From: Madurella fahalii
Lineage: Eukaryota; Ascomycota; Sordariomycetes; Sordariales
Reading direction: 5' to 3'
Assembly: GCA_029876055.1 (NCBI GenBank)
Contig: CM056876.1
Span: forward strand, 682,001-746,000
DNA: 64,000 bases
Of this stretch, positions 9,754 through 20,150 are shown piece by piece (the first letter of the stretch is position 1; each line of letters opens with the position of its first letter). Made by a program: the position numbers and the translations under genes. The notes beneath the pieces were generated by a model. The model saw only the letters and a program-made list of their open reading frames with translations, searched no databases and had not been told where the DNA came from.

Positions 9754-12700
9754 ATGGCCACTCTTGACTCCCTGAAGTTAGCCCTCAGGCGCAAAGTCGG
9801 GGCCACGGCGCCACCTACGAATCATCCCCTGTCCGATGAAGAGTACAGCGCCGGCTTTGATATCCTGACACAAGGCCTGGGATGGACAAGCTACGAGGAC
9901 TTCGTCATCCCCCACCTATCCCGACTGCTAGCGCCCCTCTTCGACTCTCGGGTCCGTGTCTCGGTACTGGAGATCGGACCGGGCCCAAAGACGGTACTGG
10001 GATACCTGCCTGACCGCATGAGACGGAAGATCAGAAAATACACCGCACTCGAGCCCAACGGCTTGTTCGCTACAAGACTGGAAAAATGGCTCTGCCCTAC
10101 CTCCCAGGGAGCGCCTCCGCTACCCTGTCTGGAAAGCCAACCTGATATCCATCGGATTCCGTTCGTTGCGGACTCGGAAGACGCCGCTACGGGCGCGGGT
10201 GGCGACGGCGGAAAGTTCGATGTCGTCCTCTTCTGCTACAGCATGTACGGCATGAAACCTAAGCACAGCTTCATCCGACGAGCGCTGGACATGCTTCGTG
10301 ATCAACCACAGGGGGCTTTGGTGGTGGTTTTCCACCGCGAACGTCTGTACCTGGACGGCCTGGTGTGCCAGCAAACGGCGTCTTTCCCTGCCGGCGTCGT
10401 CAGCGTGGCAGACGACGGCGAGGTACTCGACCGCTTCGCCGCTTTCGTTGCGGGTTTCGCCGCACAGGACGCGGCCACCCGAGCGGAGTGGCGCGACGTG
10501 TGCTGCGCCCTGGGCCGCCGCTGCCGCGAGGCAGCCGCCCACCAGGCCCATCTCCTGTTCGGCGCGCCCACCGTCATGGCGGCGTTCACCCAGCACGCGA
10601 CGGCGCTACCGGAGCTTGCGGCCGAGGTCCCGCTGCTAAACGGGGACGGGGATGGGGACGGGGACGGGACGGTCAAGAACAGGGAGGCCCGCCTCCGCCG
10701 TCCTGCAGCGATCGCGAGGCCGATAGAGGTCGGGCACGTCCGGGCGTGCGTTCGGTGGGCACTCAGGCACGGCGTTGGGTTGAGCGTCATCGGCGGGGGC
10801 CACAGCGGCCACTGTCTCTGGCCGAATGTCGTCGGCGTCGACATGCGCGCATTTGACCAGGCTCATATCATCCCGGCCAGGGAGGATTCGGATTCCGGCC
10901 CCTTGATCGTCGCCGGGGCTGGCTGTAAGACGGGCGACATTATCCGCAAAGCCATGGCGGCGGGCCTAACCGTGCCCCTGGGGGCTCGCCCGAGCGTGGG
11001 CGCAGGGCTATGGCTACAAGGCGGTATCGGGCATCTGGCCAGGCTCCACGGTCTCGCGTGCGATGCTATTGTCGGTGCCGTGGTGGTCAGCGTCGCTTCC
11101 GCCGAGGTTGTCACCGTCGGCTGTGTGCCGAGCCAGCATCGGCCGGCCGGTGCGGTGCACCTGAGCGAGACCGATCTGTTGTGGGCCATAAAGGGGGCCG
11201 GCACCAATTTTGGCATCGTAATCAGCGTTACCTTCAAGGCATATGGGACCCAAACCTACTCGGTTCGGAACTGGGTTGTCACTCTAAGCGACCAGCGCGA
11301 GGCGCGGCGTCAGCTCAGCGACTTTGACAGATTGGTGGCCGGACAACTACCCCGGGTCTGTTCTGCCGATGCGTATCTGTACTGGGACAGCGGGAGCTTG
11401 CGTCTCGGCGTGACCATGTTCGAGACGTCCACGGCCGGGACCAACTGTAAGACACCTCCGCCCGCACACGCGAACGTCGCTGCAATTCTGGGTCCACAAA
11501 CAAGCTTCCGGATAGTGGACTCCGTCGGCGTGTTCGACGCTGAGATGTACATGTCCGGGATGCATGGTGGGCACGGCGGCGGCAAGACGTCCTCCTTCAA
11601 GCGGTGTCTGTTCCTAAAGCACATCGGAGAGGCCAACATCGCCGACATCCTGATGGCAGCTGTGGAGACGCGCCCTACACCGCTTTGCTATCTCCATCTG
11701 CTCCATGGCGGCGGAGCGGTCGGCGACGTGGCGGCAGACTCCACCGCATTTGGCTGCCGAGACTGGGACTTCGCCTGCGTGGTGACCGGCGTCTGGCCCC
11801 GCGAGCAGGACGGGGTCGAGGACGCTCGAGCCGCCGTGGACTGGGTCTACAAGGTCGCCAAGGAGTTGCTGCCCGTGAGCTGCGGAGCGTACGGCGCCGA
11901 CCTCGGGCCAGACTCCCGAGACGCCGCGCTGGCTGCCAGGGCGTTCGGACCGAACTTACCGCGCCTGGCTCATCTCAAACGCGGCTGCTGGGACCCGCGT
12001 AATGTGTTGTCGTACGCCTGCCCGCTCCCGAGGACAGCGATGGAGCCAAAGCTCATCGTTCTCGTCACGGGCGAGAGCGGCGCCGGAAAGGACTACTGCG
12101 CCGACGTCTGGGTCTCCGTGTTCACCAACAGAGGCTTCGAGGCACGCGCCGTCAGCATCAGCGAAGCGACCAAGCACGAGTACGCGGCAGCTACTGGCGC
12201 TGACGTGAACCGTCTGTTACGGGACCGTACCTACAAGGAGCAACACCGGTCGGCATTGGCGGCCTTTTTCCAGAACCAGGTGCAGCAAAGGCCCCGGCTG
12301 CCAGAGGAGCATTTCCTGGAGGTGGTGTACGGCGCCGTGGATGTGGACGTGCTGTTCATCACGGGCATGAGAGACGAGGCGCCGGTCGCGTCCTTGTCGC
12401 GCCTGGTACCGGAGAGCAGACTGCTCGAGGTTTACGTTCAAGCCAGCGACGGGACACGGCGAGCTCGCCGGACGCGCAACTGCAATGGCGAGCCGGATCC
12501 AACACCCTTGAACTACCGCCCCAGTTTCGTCTTTGACAACGACGCAACCGGAGACGAGGCGGCCAGAGGGTTTTCCGAGCACCACCTGCTCCCCTTCCTC
12601 CACGAGGACCTGCAGCGGCTAGCAGCTATGGTGCGCTCAGTCCCGGACTTTCCGCGCCCGGGCATCGAGTTCCGCCACGTGCTCGGCATCTCCCAGCAGC

Positions 12701-13188
12701 CGGGCGGGCTGGCCCTGTGCGCGGCCCTGCTGGAACGCCACTTCTCCGGCCGGTGGGCCGCGGTCGACGTGGTGGCGTGCTGCGAGGCCGGCGGCTTCGT
12801 CTATGCGTCGGCGCTGGCCGCGCGGGTCGATGTGCCCTTGGCGCTGATCCGCGAGGCAGGCAAGCTGCCCCCGCCCACCGTGTCCGTCGTCAAGTCCCCA
12901 TCGCATATCTCGTCTTCAAAATCCAATCACGACTCGAAGGCAAGGATCGAGATGGACCGGGATGCGGTCCCCAAGGGCGCGTCCGTGTTGGTGGTAGATG
13001 ATGTCCTCGCCACGGGGAGGACGCTCTGTGCGGTCCTGCGGCTGTTGGGTGAAGCTGGTGTCGGCCCCGAAAATGTGAGCGTCATGGTCGTGGCCGAGTT
13101 CCCTGTTCACCGTGGCCGGGAACTGCTGCGCCGGCATGGCTTTGGCGGAGTCAGTGCTCAGAGTCTTTTGGTCTTTGGCGGCGCTTAG
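9754..13188 (+). CDS. Four-domain fusion: methyltransferase, FAD oxidase, PMK-like kinase, APRT-like transferase
   Basis: One intron-free frame of 1144 residues. (1) Residues about 25-290: class I SAM-dependent methyltransferase; the SAM-binding motif VLEIGPGPKT is at about 71-80, and FDVVLFCYSMYGM plays the motif IV role. (2) A DGDGDGDG linker at about 298-305, then about 310-755: FAD-binding oxidase of the berberine-bridge/6-hydroxynicotine oxidase type; VIGGGHSGH (about 346) holds the candidate histidyl-FAD residue, QGGIGHLARLHGL follows, and the BBE-like end is near DPRNVLSYACPLPR (about 750). (3) About 765-930: P-loop kinase like animal-type phosphomevalonate kinase: LVTGESGAGKD, SEATKHEYAAATGAD, LLRDRTYKE. 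(4) About 955-1144: adenine phosphoribosyltransferase-like, FPRPGIEF start and PRPP loop VLVVDDVLATGRT at about 1079. Codon use is GC-rich and undamaged. Met at 9754 is favoured by context. The substrate is unknown; combined action on a nucleotide-like small molecule is inference. Confidence 0.88.
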   Translation: MATLDSLKLALRRKVGATAPPTNHPLSDEEYSAGFDILTQGLGWTSYEDFVIPHLSRLLAPLFDSRVRVSVLEIGPGPKTVLGYLPDRMRRKIRKYTALEPNGLFATRLEKWLCPTSQGAPPLPCLESQPDIHRIPFVADSEDAATGAGGDGGKFDVVLFCYSMYGMKPKHSFIRRALDMLRDQPQGALVVVFHRERLYLDGLVCQQTASFPAGVVSVADDGEVLDRFAAFVAGFAAQDAATRAEWRDVCCALGRRCREAAAHQAHLLFGAPTVMAAFTQHATALPELAAEVPLLNGDGDGDGDGTVKNREARLRRPAAIARPIEVGHVRACVRWALRHGVGLSVIGGGHSGHCLWPNVVGVDMRAFDQAHIIPAREDSDSGPLIVAGAGCKTGDIIRKAMAAGLTVPLGARPSVGAGLWLQGGIGHLARLHGLACDAIVGAVVVSVASAEVVTVGCVPSQHRPAGAVHLSETDLLWAIKGAGTNFGIVISVTFKAYGTQTYSVRNWVVTLSDQREARRQLSDFDRLVAGQLPRVCSADAYLYWDSGSLRLGVTMFETSTAGTNCKTPPPAHANVAAILGPQTSFRIVDSVGVFDAEMYMSGMHGGHGGGKTSSFKRCLFLKHIGEANIADILMAAVETRPTPLCYLHLLHGGGAVGDVAADSTAFGCRDWDFACVVTGVWPREQDGVEDARAAVDWVYKVAKELLPVSCGAYGADLGPDSRDAALAARAFGPNLPRLAHLKRGCWDPRNVLSYACPLPRTAMEPKLIVLVTGESGAGKDYCADVWVSVFTNRGFEARAVSISEATKHEYAAATGADVNRLLRDRTYKEQHRSALAAFFQNQVQQRPRLPEEHFLEVVYGAVDVDVLFITGMRDEAPVASLSRLVPESRLLEVYVQASDGTRRARRTRNCNGEPDPTPLNYRPSFVFDNDATGDEAARGFSEHHLLPFLHEDLQRLAAMVRSVPDFPRPGIEFRHVLGISQQPGGLALCAALLERHFSGRWAAVDVVACCEAGGFVYASALAARVDVPLALIREAGKLPPPTVSVVKSPSHISSSKSNHDSKARIEMDRDAVPKGASVLVVDDVLATGRTLCAVLRLLGEAGVGPENVSVMVVAEFPVHRGRELLRRHGFGGVSAQSLLVFGGA

Positions 13189-14448
13189 GCAGGGGATGAG
13201 GGTATAGTGGATGTTGGATTCTTGGCCCTGTGTTGGTGTTGCCTTGTGAAACGGATCGTGTTTCTTTAGCGCCTAGCATTGATAACAGCCACACTCAGCA
13301 TTTTTAGGGAGAAAAGAGATTCCTGCAAGAATGCCCGAATTGATGTTGAACGATTTCTAAGCGAGCTGACGGCAGAACACCGAATCTGTGTTGGCTCGAC
13401 GGCGTCTAGGGTTCTGAGTGCCGGCGTGTTGAGGATCGGAAGTCTAGCGGACGGGTTCTTCGAGCAGTCTGATCAAATTATAATAACAGATATGACGGTT
13501 GCCTCTACGAATTGGAAGGACGAATGGGTACTTTCTTGAAGCTTCACGGTCCATTCTCCCCGAAACGCTGGCCCGTGACACGTGTGCCGGGCCCGGACGG
13601 CCCCTCGCACGGCGGCCCCCGCTGAAGTGCCTGTCAAGCCACGCTGCTTCCGCTACGTCGTCACCCGGGCCGGACCCAGGCCGTCCCGGTCCCGCCACCC
13701 CGTGCCGACGGCTGGGGTGTTTCAATTTGGGATTTGGGGGTAGAGTGAATTGCTACAAAGAGGACTTCCAGACTATAATGAATCTCATTCTGACTACTAG
13801 ACTACATGGCGAAGCAGTTTGGCGAAGTGTATAACAGATGAACCTTTAGCATGCTGCTTCAGAGTATGTCGTGTCCGAGCTGCTCACTGATGGTCTCACC
13901 CCGAGTCAACAGACATCCTTGTCTAAACGAAAAAGAAAGTCCCTTCGTATAAGTCAAACATAACCGAGCTACGTAAAACCGGGAAAGGTAACAAAGTGTC
14001 AAAAGGCAGTTCACGCTGCGAAGACGGTCAGCCCCTCCCAACAGGAAGCAAGACGGCAGAATTCCAGGCGCGGTCACGGCGATACACTCAGGATGCACAC
14101 AATGCCGTCATGCCTGGGCTTTCAGGCAGCAACTCCCCGCGTCCCAATTACCCCGCACCGTGTTCCCGCGAGAGCCAACGGGCTACCCGTGCCATACCCC
14201 ACTTACAGTACGGAGAAGCGGCAATAGTTCGCTGACACTCTTGACACTAGATCATATCCATTCAAGCAAACACGTAATATCTTGAACAGACTCTGCCGCT
14301 GGTGGATTCTGGATACTGCAGGAGGTGGCAGCTGTCTCGCGTAGCACATGGGTCACAACCCTAAAGACAGCTGGCAACATTGGCTCGTCACTTGGTTAAC
14401 TGTCACTAATAAGTCCCAGCATGTCACTAGCAATTATCCGTCCAGCCC
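13189..14448. other. No recognised gene
   Basis: This holds the 3' flank of the four-domain gene. Overlapping frames near 13279-13834 lie on both strands, without a domain or splice pattern. From 13840 the composition turns mixed, and no repeat partner was found in the window. Confidence 0.45.
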
Positions 14449-14757
14449 GCGCTAGAGGGATTCAAGAGTCAGAATATCGAAAATTTTATGCCTATTTACG
14501 ATGGCAGCCTCTATGACCTGATAAGGCGATACAGACCGGAAGGGCCGCAGGTGGCGATGGATATGGCCCACAGGATGCTCTCGCAGATCTTGGACGCACT
14601 CAATTACGTACATACGCACGATCCTCCAGTCATTCATCACATATGTGCGAGTTCTGGCCGGTCGTCATTCTGGGCTGGAGTCAAGGACTTGATTGACTTC
14701 GGGCCGGACTCGGGAGGCTGCACGCAGGACCAGATGCAGAGCGCGTTTAAGTCGTGA
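14449..14757 (+). pseudogene. Protein kinase catalytic-domain fragment
   Basis: The frame reads NIENFMPIYDGSLYDLIRRY and, after a short gap, AHRMLSQILDALNYVHTHDP, the hinge to helix E region of a eukaryotic-type Ser/Thr kinase of the fungal kind. It breaks exactly where the catalytic loop should begin: VIH is followed by HICASS instead of RD.KP.N. The remaining residues to the stop at 14757 do not match a kinase. It is a relic of about 60 kinase residues with no N-lobe. Confidence 0.65.
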
Positions 14758-16254
14758 TCGTCCATTTTGACTCCAGTGACGACGCTGGGGACTTTGAGGC
14801 CCTCTGTGCTTGGTTGAGCAAAAGAAAATGTGAATTAACGAGACACTAAAGTGACTGTTGGGACGGACTACGGAGAATGGAAATGATGCCGCCTACAAAG
14901 ACGATCCGAACCAAATGAGTAAATACCCTAGGCTGCCTCATTCCCTGGTCCTACAAAAAAAACCCGTTTGCAATCTGGTTGAGCCCTCTAGCGAGCTAGA
15001 GCAACGAACGACTAAAGGAAACAAAGCAATTCAGTTTAGTATTCTCGTGCTGACTGCCTACTCTCTTGTTGGACGCAGTAGCAGCAGCAGCAAAAACCTA
15101 TCTGAGTTCCATCAAGTCATATGGGTAGAGTCCGACTGGTCAAGCATTACTGTACGCTGTGTGCTTGTGTACCTATGCCTGTAATCAATGTTGGCGGGAG
15201 GACTCGTGTGGGGTCTAGTCCGACGACGGAGGCGTATTGCAGGCAGTAGCGCCGCAGTTTACGGAACTCGTGTCACCATCTCGGTAGACTGGTTGACAAG
15301 AGCCCGCTCTACGGCAAGGCGCGGTTCTTGTCCTACGGACATGACCGCAGCTGTAGTAAGATAGTACACATCTTCGAATCTTAGTTAGCGGTACCAATGT
15401 ATTGCGCAGAGGCGGCCCAAGTACGGAATAAAAACTTACAGCGTTCAGTTGGGGACGATAGGTGTCGAGTACGTCGCTAGATGATTCCAGGGCGAAAGTC
15501 GGTAAGAGACGGGCAATGTGCGAGGTGGTATATTTGCTGCTTAGACTCGGTGCAAGACAAACACACATATATATATACCCTAAATATAGTCATATGGCAG
15601 TTTTACTGCCCTCATCATCTCTATGGAAAGCTGCTCAAACCTATCGCTGCAAGCCCCTTGCTGCTGCATTGCATAATAGTCGACACAAGTGGGGAAGTAC
15701 TGCAAGGCTGTTGGTGACGGCCTCTGACAAGTAACATGCAACAGGACATTACGCGTACCAGCAATTTCGCTCTCCCATCGGCTATGATTTCACGAACTCT
15801 ACGAGGCGGAGGTGGGTTCCGAGTCAGCCGCTATGCAGTTCACCTTGCTTCCAGGACACGTCAATCCATGGCTGGGCCATGCATAGCTACGGTGACTCAT
15901 AACGCCCGTAGTTGCATGAGGCTGTGCTTTGCGTGACACGGCCGCTATAGACTGTCTCTCAGCCCTTCGGTCCCCCTTGCCATGAACGCGGTGTGGGCGA
16001 TGTGGAGTTGCTCAGCAGCCACTGTTAAGCGCTGGTGAAATCATTCACGCAAGCAATTCCTCGTGCTTCTGGTGTCGTTGCAGCCACGGCTGTTCGTGAG
16101 TCAACCTGCCGGCTGCAGTTTTGCCCGGAAGCGACGTAGACGGGGTGACATGGCTGGCGGCGGACCGAGTCGGTGACGGAGGACCAAAGGATAGCTGTAA
16201 CGAGGTGGACTCCTGAGGTTATGTGATGAAATCTCAATTCAAGAGTAATAATTA
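14758..16254. other. No recognised gene
   Basis: Frames up to 108 residues (for example 14858-15184) show no domain, and start contexts are poor. A short serine-codon run (AGCAGCAGCAGC, about 15080) is the only simple repeat. The 16000-16250 part may be the 3' flank of the minus-strand gene that follows. Confidence 0.4.
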
Positions 16255-16987
16255 TTACGTTGCACATTCTAAAGGCATTTTATCTTCTGACCTTAGGCAG
16301 ACCGACTTCTTGCTAGTATTGGCTCCCTTCATCCGCGCATCCCTTTCAACCACCGAGCTGTTCACCCTCGTACGATCCTGGGTGCCCTTCCTCTTTTGAC
16401 AGCATCTCGGTACAGCGAGTACCTTCTTCCCTGTATAGTCGGCCGGATCTACCGCGAATAGCAGGTACTCGTTGGCATACGCCCCACCATGGGCAAACGG
16501 TCCGCCATCAGTCTCCAACTCAATGATATTGATCTGTAATACCTCCGGATCGGGATCGTCGGCGGGGACCAGGTGGTCGAATGTGACGCCGTAGTAGTCG
16601 ATGTGTCTAAATGGTTAGCCGTCAGGAATATAGCGGCCGTCGCAAAGTACGACGCTAAAGCGACCAGTTGGCAGTGCTCACCTGTATGGCGTCTTGTCCG
16701 TTACCCAGCCCCAAGTATTCATCCCGCACAACCATATCATTAGCGAGCTCTGGACAAGTATCCCGTCCATATACTGTCCGATATGCCAGTTTGGCAATCT
16801 CTGGGCCAGCCGGCTGCGGAAATACCAGGGACAAGGGATCAGTTTGCCACGATACCCCGGGAAGGAGTTTTTGTATGGCAACTACGGGACCCTCGATCTG
16901 AATTCTCAGAGGCTTTTCCGGTGGCGGGGGATGGAGAGGATGTGCGGGGTTTCTGATGCAAGGCGGGATGTGAAGCTCGAAAGCCAT
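16255..16987 (-). CDS. Uncharacterised protein, probably two exons
   Basis: I do not recognise this family. From Met at 16987, 102 codons run to a splice donor at 16681 (CAG|GTGAGC). A candidate intron 16607-16681 ends in TTTAG. The exon beyond reads HIDYYGVTFDHLVPADDPD and ELETDGGPFAHGGAYANEYL, followed by LFAVDPADYTGKKVLAVP, and ends at 16255. Both halves look like real protein, but the join is one base out of frame with these splice sites, so either another splice is used or the gene carries a one-base lesion. No signal peptide or membrane segment is visible; the C-terminal 40 residues are basic. Neighbours are a kinase relic and an NLR relic. Confidence 0.45.
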
Positions 16988-17366
16988 GGAGACCAATGGA
17001 GCCGATTGTTCGAGGAGCGGACATTGATCGAGAAGGAACAGCTCGGCGCGAAAAGACGAGGCAATGCTTACTAACGCAATTCCCTATTCTTGATGCCTTA
17101 GGTATGAATCTGACCCACAAAAGATCTCGTCAGGGTATTTAATTACTGCGCTGCTTAGCGGCGAAGCGTGCGACGCGTCTCAAGGAACGCGATACATACG
17201 GTAACCTTCTGCATTGGCTCTTCCTGTCGTTCCCCCAGCCTGCCATGTTCTATCATAGCCCAGGTATGAGCTTGCTTCGTGCCAGGCTTTCTGTGCTGTT
17301 GAAACGGACGAGATAAAAGGCATTACCTTCTCCCGGGGTCAGCTATTTGGCATTCACATCCACCAT

Positions 17367-18089
17367 TCAGAGGAATCGTGCGCTATAGACACCTTTGCGC
17401 GGAATTTCCCCAACCGACTGAAGCAGGCTCTTGTTTGGATTCCTCACCCAGACGGACCTGTTCTCGTGCTTTGGGAAGGGAAACACTTTATCGAGGTGCT
17501 GTATTAGAGTCGTAGCACATGCCTTAAGTTCCCCTTCCTCCGCCAACCAATTTCGCATTGCCAGTCGGACAAGTCTGTGCATGTCGTACGACTCTTGGCC
17601 GGGTCGCTCGGTAATAAATGCGTACGCTTTCAACGTGCCGATTGCTTCGTCTGCTTCTAGGTCCCTGTTCCCCGGCGGGAGGAGACTTTTCGGAATCTCC
17701 TTCTCGGCAAGAAAGGACATGAATTTCAGGTACTGGACGGCGAGCTGGTTATTACGGGAGATGTGGCGAAAAGAAATCAGCTATGTCGCAGCAACTGGAT
17801 TTCGGGTGCTCTTGTAGCGGCTTCGATCCTCAAAGTCCTTGCTCAGCAGCTCGATCAAGTGCTCGTTACCTGACTAGCAATAGTTGAGGTACTGCGCTGT
17901 TGTTATTCCCGTCTTTGCTATATAGGCAGATGCCCGCTTAATAGCAAGTGGTAGGTCGGCCAGGAAGTTAAGTAGGCTCTTGTGCTTCGGAGACTGCCCC
18001 GAGTGATCGTCCTGACCTGGTGCTTGCAAGGCACAGATACTGGGCGGCGCCAGCGAGGGCTCTAGGCCGAAAGGATTGGCTTGCGGCAT
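17367..18089 (-). pseudogene. NLR relic, C-terminal half of an NB-ARC region
   Basis: Minus-strand translation gives LLNFLADLPLAIKRASAYIA, whose LPLA is the conserved GLPLA-type NB-ARC motif. After two in-frame stops (TAG at about 17880 and 17792) comes the winged-helix/ARC2 region: FMSFLAEKEIPKSLLPPG, EADEAIGTLKAYAFITER and MHRLVRLAMRNWLAEEGEL, typical of fungal NB-ARC/TPR proteins. It ends at 17367 where TPR repeats would be expected. The glutamine and tryptophan codons that became stops fit C-to-T damage. It complements the plus-strand half at 18509-20150, which stops just before the LPLA motif. Confidence 0.78.
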
Positions 18090-18508
18090 TCAGCTGCTGT
18101 GGCCTCTACCCCGCCCCCGCATTCTCGCGCGGTTTGTCCTGCTTCGGAGACGACGATCAGCAGCTCCCTGGTTAGGTACCAGCGTGATGATCTACGCACC
18201 AGCTAGGGCTCGCTCCTAGTTGATTCGATAGCGCGCTCGAGACGATAGAAGTTTTCCGACGGTGGAAAGAGAAGCGCAGAGTTACGTCCCGTCCGCTGCA
18301 AGACACGAGCCGCGACCGGACTCCTGGTCCGCAATCACATGCCGATACAGACTCCGGTCTGTCTGAGAGACCCTCCAACGCGCCCGTCACTGAGGCTCAG
18401 GTGACCGTATTGGAGGATGCGCCTCCGATAGCTGACACCGCCCGTACCGGTCCACCCTCTTGCGTTCTAACTGGTCCTGCAACCGTCCCGTAACCGCGTC
18501 GGCGAAAA

Positions 18509-20150
18509 GACTTCGAGATCGCGGTGTTCTGTATACTGCCGTTCGAGTACAATGTTATCTCCCTTATACTCGATGAATTGTAGGATGGATATGGAAGCAA
18601 CGACCTCTATAAGACTGGTTGTATCGGCAAGTACAATGTCGTCGTGGCTCTGCTCTCAGGTATAGGCAAAGCTAGTACTGTAAGTACAGCGGCTAGTATC
18701 CGTTCGAGCTATCGCTGTATACGACTGGCCCTTCTTGTCGGAATCTGTGGCCAGTATCCGTTCGAGCTATCGCTGTGTACGACTGGCCCTTCTTGTCGGA
18801 ATCTGTAGCGGTGTACCTCAAACCGGCGGTATAGAGATCCTGCTGGGTGACGTGGTCATTAGCAAGGCGATCGTGCTTCGGCAGACAATATCCCGACAGG
18901 TTTGAGCGCAAGGATGGCTCCGAAGATAATATAGTAAGGCCGGATAAAGAGTTCTGTACTCTGCTAAGTACGTTCGAGACTGCCGATAACCGATAGTAGC
19001 TGCAGAAAAGCACTACTAACTTCCTTAGGTAGCTCCAGGCTAGGGCCGCTCAGAAGAATTACAGAGCGAAATATAATTACCCTAGGGCCGCCGAAGACAA
19101 GCTCTTCGAACCAGCTTATCGCTATAAGCACTACGCATCCCAAACGTACATCTGCAGTATATACGAGAGGGGGTCCGACCCGGTATATAATGATGCTGGC
19201 AAGTCCTCGTACGATACTTTACGATGCGACGAGCAATATCTCGTGCCGAGGAAGCGGCTTAAAGTGAGATAAGGAATCGAAGGCGAGAAGGCGTAAGAGC
19301 TAGCTATTTATATCGGGCCGGTTGGGTTAGGCAATATAGTAATCAAGTCCGGGGAGTAATATAACCAGATTGCTAGAGCTAAGGGCATTATTGCTTTCGA
19401 GATAGAGGGTACCGGCGTCGTAGAAGAGATCCCTTGCGTTATAATCAAAGGGGTATATGACTATATAGACTGTTATAAAAACAAGATTGGCAGAATTTTG
19501 TAGCGGCTACCGTAGCTTCCGTACTGAAGGCCGTTCTGGAACGGTATATACCAGCAGCCGAGAGCCGAGAGCGTCTTATCGAGGCAGTATCGCGGCAGCT
19601 TTACTTTTGGTCCCGTTTGGACGTAATAAGGACTTTGTAGGACGAGAATCGATTCTAGTGCAGCTTCTTAAGAGAATTCCTCCTAGTGCCGATAAGGACG
19701 ACTGCTAGCGGACTGCTATCGAGGGCCTCGGAGGCGTTGGAAAGACTCAGATCGCGCTTGAGGCTGCCTTTCAGGTCCGGGACGAGCACCCCGACTGCCA
19801 TGTCTTCTGGGTCCCCGCTGTCGATGCCGTTATGTTCGAGAATGCCTACCGTGAGATTGGCCGGCAGCTCCAGATCGCGAGGATTGACGACGATAAGGCG
19901 GATGCTAAGCTGCTCGTCAAGACAACTCTGAGCTAGAGTGCTGATAACTGGCTCTTGATTGTCGATAATGCCGACGATGTCGAGCTACTCTTCGGTGCTG
20001 CCGGGGCTACGCCGTTGTGTGACTGTCTCCCTTTTAGTTATAGGGGCTCCATCCTGTTTACAACTCGGAACCACGAGGCCATTGCCAAGCTCGATACCGT
20101 AGAGGGGTATCGTGAACCTGGTAGAGATGAGCTGGCCCGAAGCGGAGCTC
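18509..20150 (+). pseudogene. NLR relic: PNP/UDP-phosphorylase-like domain plus NB-ARC
   Basis: The N-terminal nucleoside-phosphorylase-like domain is recognisable in pieces: DFEIAVFCILPFEYN, IGKYNVVVALLSGIGKAS, RLALLVGICG, GGIEILLGDVVISKAIV, DEQYLVPRKRLK and KGIIAFEIEGTGVVEEIP, then CVIIKGVYDYIDCYKNK. A one-base loss at about 19488 shifts the frame into FVAATVASVLKAVLERYIPA. The NB-ARC follows: VPFGRNKDFVGRESILVQLL, P-loop EGLGGVGKTQIALEAAF, Walker B WLLIVDNADDVELLFG, and TTRNHEAIAKL. A 58-bp tandem duplication (18693-18810), several stops (for example 19257-19300, 19934) and the frameshift make it dead. In fungi, PNP-NB-ARC proteins belong to the NLR-like immune repertoire. It ends at the fold-back repeat starting at 20151. 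Confidence 0.85.
18693..18810 (+). repeat. Tandem duplication, 2 x 58 bp
   Basis: The unit from GTATCCGTTCGAGCTATCGC to TCGGAATCTGTGG is repeated with one or two differences; GTATCC lies at 18696 and again at 18754. A 58-bp duplication shifts the frame of the nucleoside-phosphorylase-like domain it lies in. Confidence 0.85.

Noticed and set aside
10120..13137. Several minus-strand frames of 70-180 codons under the four-domain gene
   Set aside because: Shadows caused by high third-position GC of the real gene; no domains.
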